Assembly: GCA_005789055.1 (NCBI GenBank)
Contig: SYAA01000223.1
Location: forward strand, 1-5,547
From: Actinomycetota bacterium
Lineage (GTDB): Bacteria; Actinomycetota; Actinomycetes; Mycobacteriales; Mycobacteriaceae
Direction: 5' to 3'
DNA: 5,547 nucleotides
In this document: positions 5,201-5,547 of the stretch, one piece after another
Layout: each line of letters begins with the position of its first letter
Numbering within the stretch: position 1 is the first letter of the stretch
Made by a program: the position numbers and the translations under genes
The notes under the pieces: model-generated
Seen by the model: the letters and a program-made list of their open reading frames with translations, nothing else
Told to the model about the DNA's origin: nothing
Database searches by the model: none

Positions 5201-5547
5201 TCAGTCCTCCAGAAGGCTGCGAAGCATCCAGGCCGTCTTCTCGTGAATTTGCATTCGTTGCGTGAGCAGATCAGCGGTCGGCTCGTCATGCGCCTCGTCC
5301 ACCAACGCAAACAATCCGCGTGCCGTGCGCACCACAGCCTCCTGCCCTGCAACCAGATCACTGATCATCTCGGTTGCTGGCTTGGCTCCCGGGGCCTCCG
5401 CAATGCTGGTCAACCTGGAGAACTCGGCATAGCTGCCGGGTGCCTTGGCGCCCAGCGCCCTGATGCGCTCCGCGATTAGATCAACGGCAAGGGCCAGCTC
5501 GGTGTACTGGGTTTCGAACATTAGGTGCAGGGTCTGGAACATCGGAC
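5201..5547 (-). CDS. Dps-family ferritin-like DNA-protection protein, C-terminal part (5' end outside window)
   Basis: Dps proteins form 12-subunit shells that oxidise and store iron, and often bind DNA, protecting it in starvation and oxidative stress. About 115 residues are visible, beginning inside the conserved (H)W-x-GPMF block; the start codon and roughly 40 residues lie beyond the right edge. The Met at 5542 is internal to GPMF and is not the true start. Numbering from it, the ferroxidase ligands H6 (TLHLMF), D21 and E25 (AVDLIAER) have the spacing seen in Listeria and E. coli Dps. The first ligand histidine, in HWH, is outside the window. The C-terminus [20 protein letters not shown] is typical, and there is no long Lys-rich DNA-binding tail. 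The gene converges on the stress-protein gene with 14 bp between stop codons. Confidence 0.92.
   Translation of the reverse strand, partial: PMFQTLHLMFETQYTELALAVDLIAERIRALGAKAPGSYAEFSRLTSIAEAPGAKPATEMISDLVAGQEAVVRTARGLFALVDEAHDEPTADLLTQRMQIHEKTAWMLRSLLED

Overview
The window looks like chromosome of a slow-growing, probably environmental (non-tuberculous) Mycobacterium. The reasons are the high GC content, a PGRS glycine-rich domain, a mycobacterial-type exported N-terminus, and a tandem universal stress protein closely resembling Rv2623 of M. tuberculosis. The species assignment is inference.

Layout. (1) 1-496, minus strand: the N-terminal 165 codons of an FAD-dependent amine-oxidase/protoporphyrinogen-oxidase-like protein, cut by the left edge. 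(2) 497-747: a divergent intergenic region holding a candidate -10 box, an 8-bp direct repeat and the Shine-Dalgarno of the next gene. (3) 748-3072, plus strand: a 774-residue exported mosaic protein. It has a cleavable signal peptide, a disordered Ala/Pro/Ser/Gly linker, a PGRS domain without any PE domain, and a C-terminal seven-repeat YVTN-type beta-propeller. (4) 3073-3594: a gene-poor stretch. It holds the 3' end of a tRNA gene on the minus strand (T-arm and acceptor 3' strand, no D-arm), an AT-richer segment with short direct and inverted repeats, and a protein-like C-terminal fragment on the minus strand. Together these look like the scar or outer end of an element that integrated into a tRNA gene. 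(5) 3595-5186, plus strand: a SAM-dependent methyltransferase followed 38 bp later by a tandem universal stress protein, probably one transcript. (6) 5201-5547, minus strand: a Dps-family ferritin-like protein, converging on the stress-protein gene across 14 bp and cut by the right edge.

How the genes may work together. The right-hand genes suggest stress or dormancy functions: an ATP-binding universal stress protein, iron storage and DNA protection by Dps, and a small methyltransferase of unknown substrate. The PGRS/propeller protein should act outside the cytoplasmic membrane. No integrase, transposase, CRISPR array, rRNA or complete tRNA is visible. The two most interesting signals are the PGRS domain joined to a Sec-type signal and a propeller, and the candidate attachment site with iterated motifs at 3161-3385.
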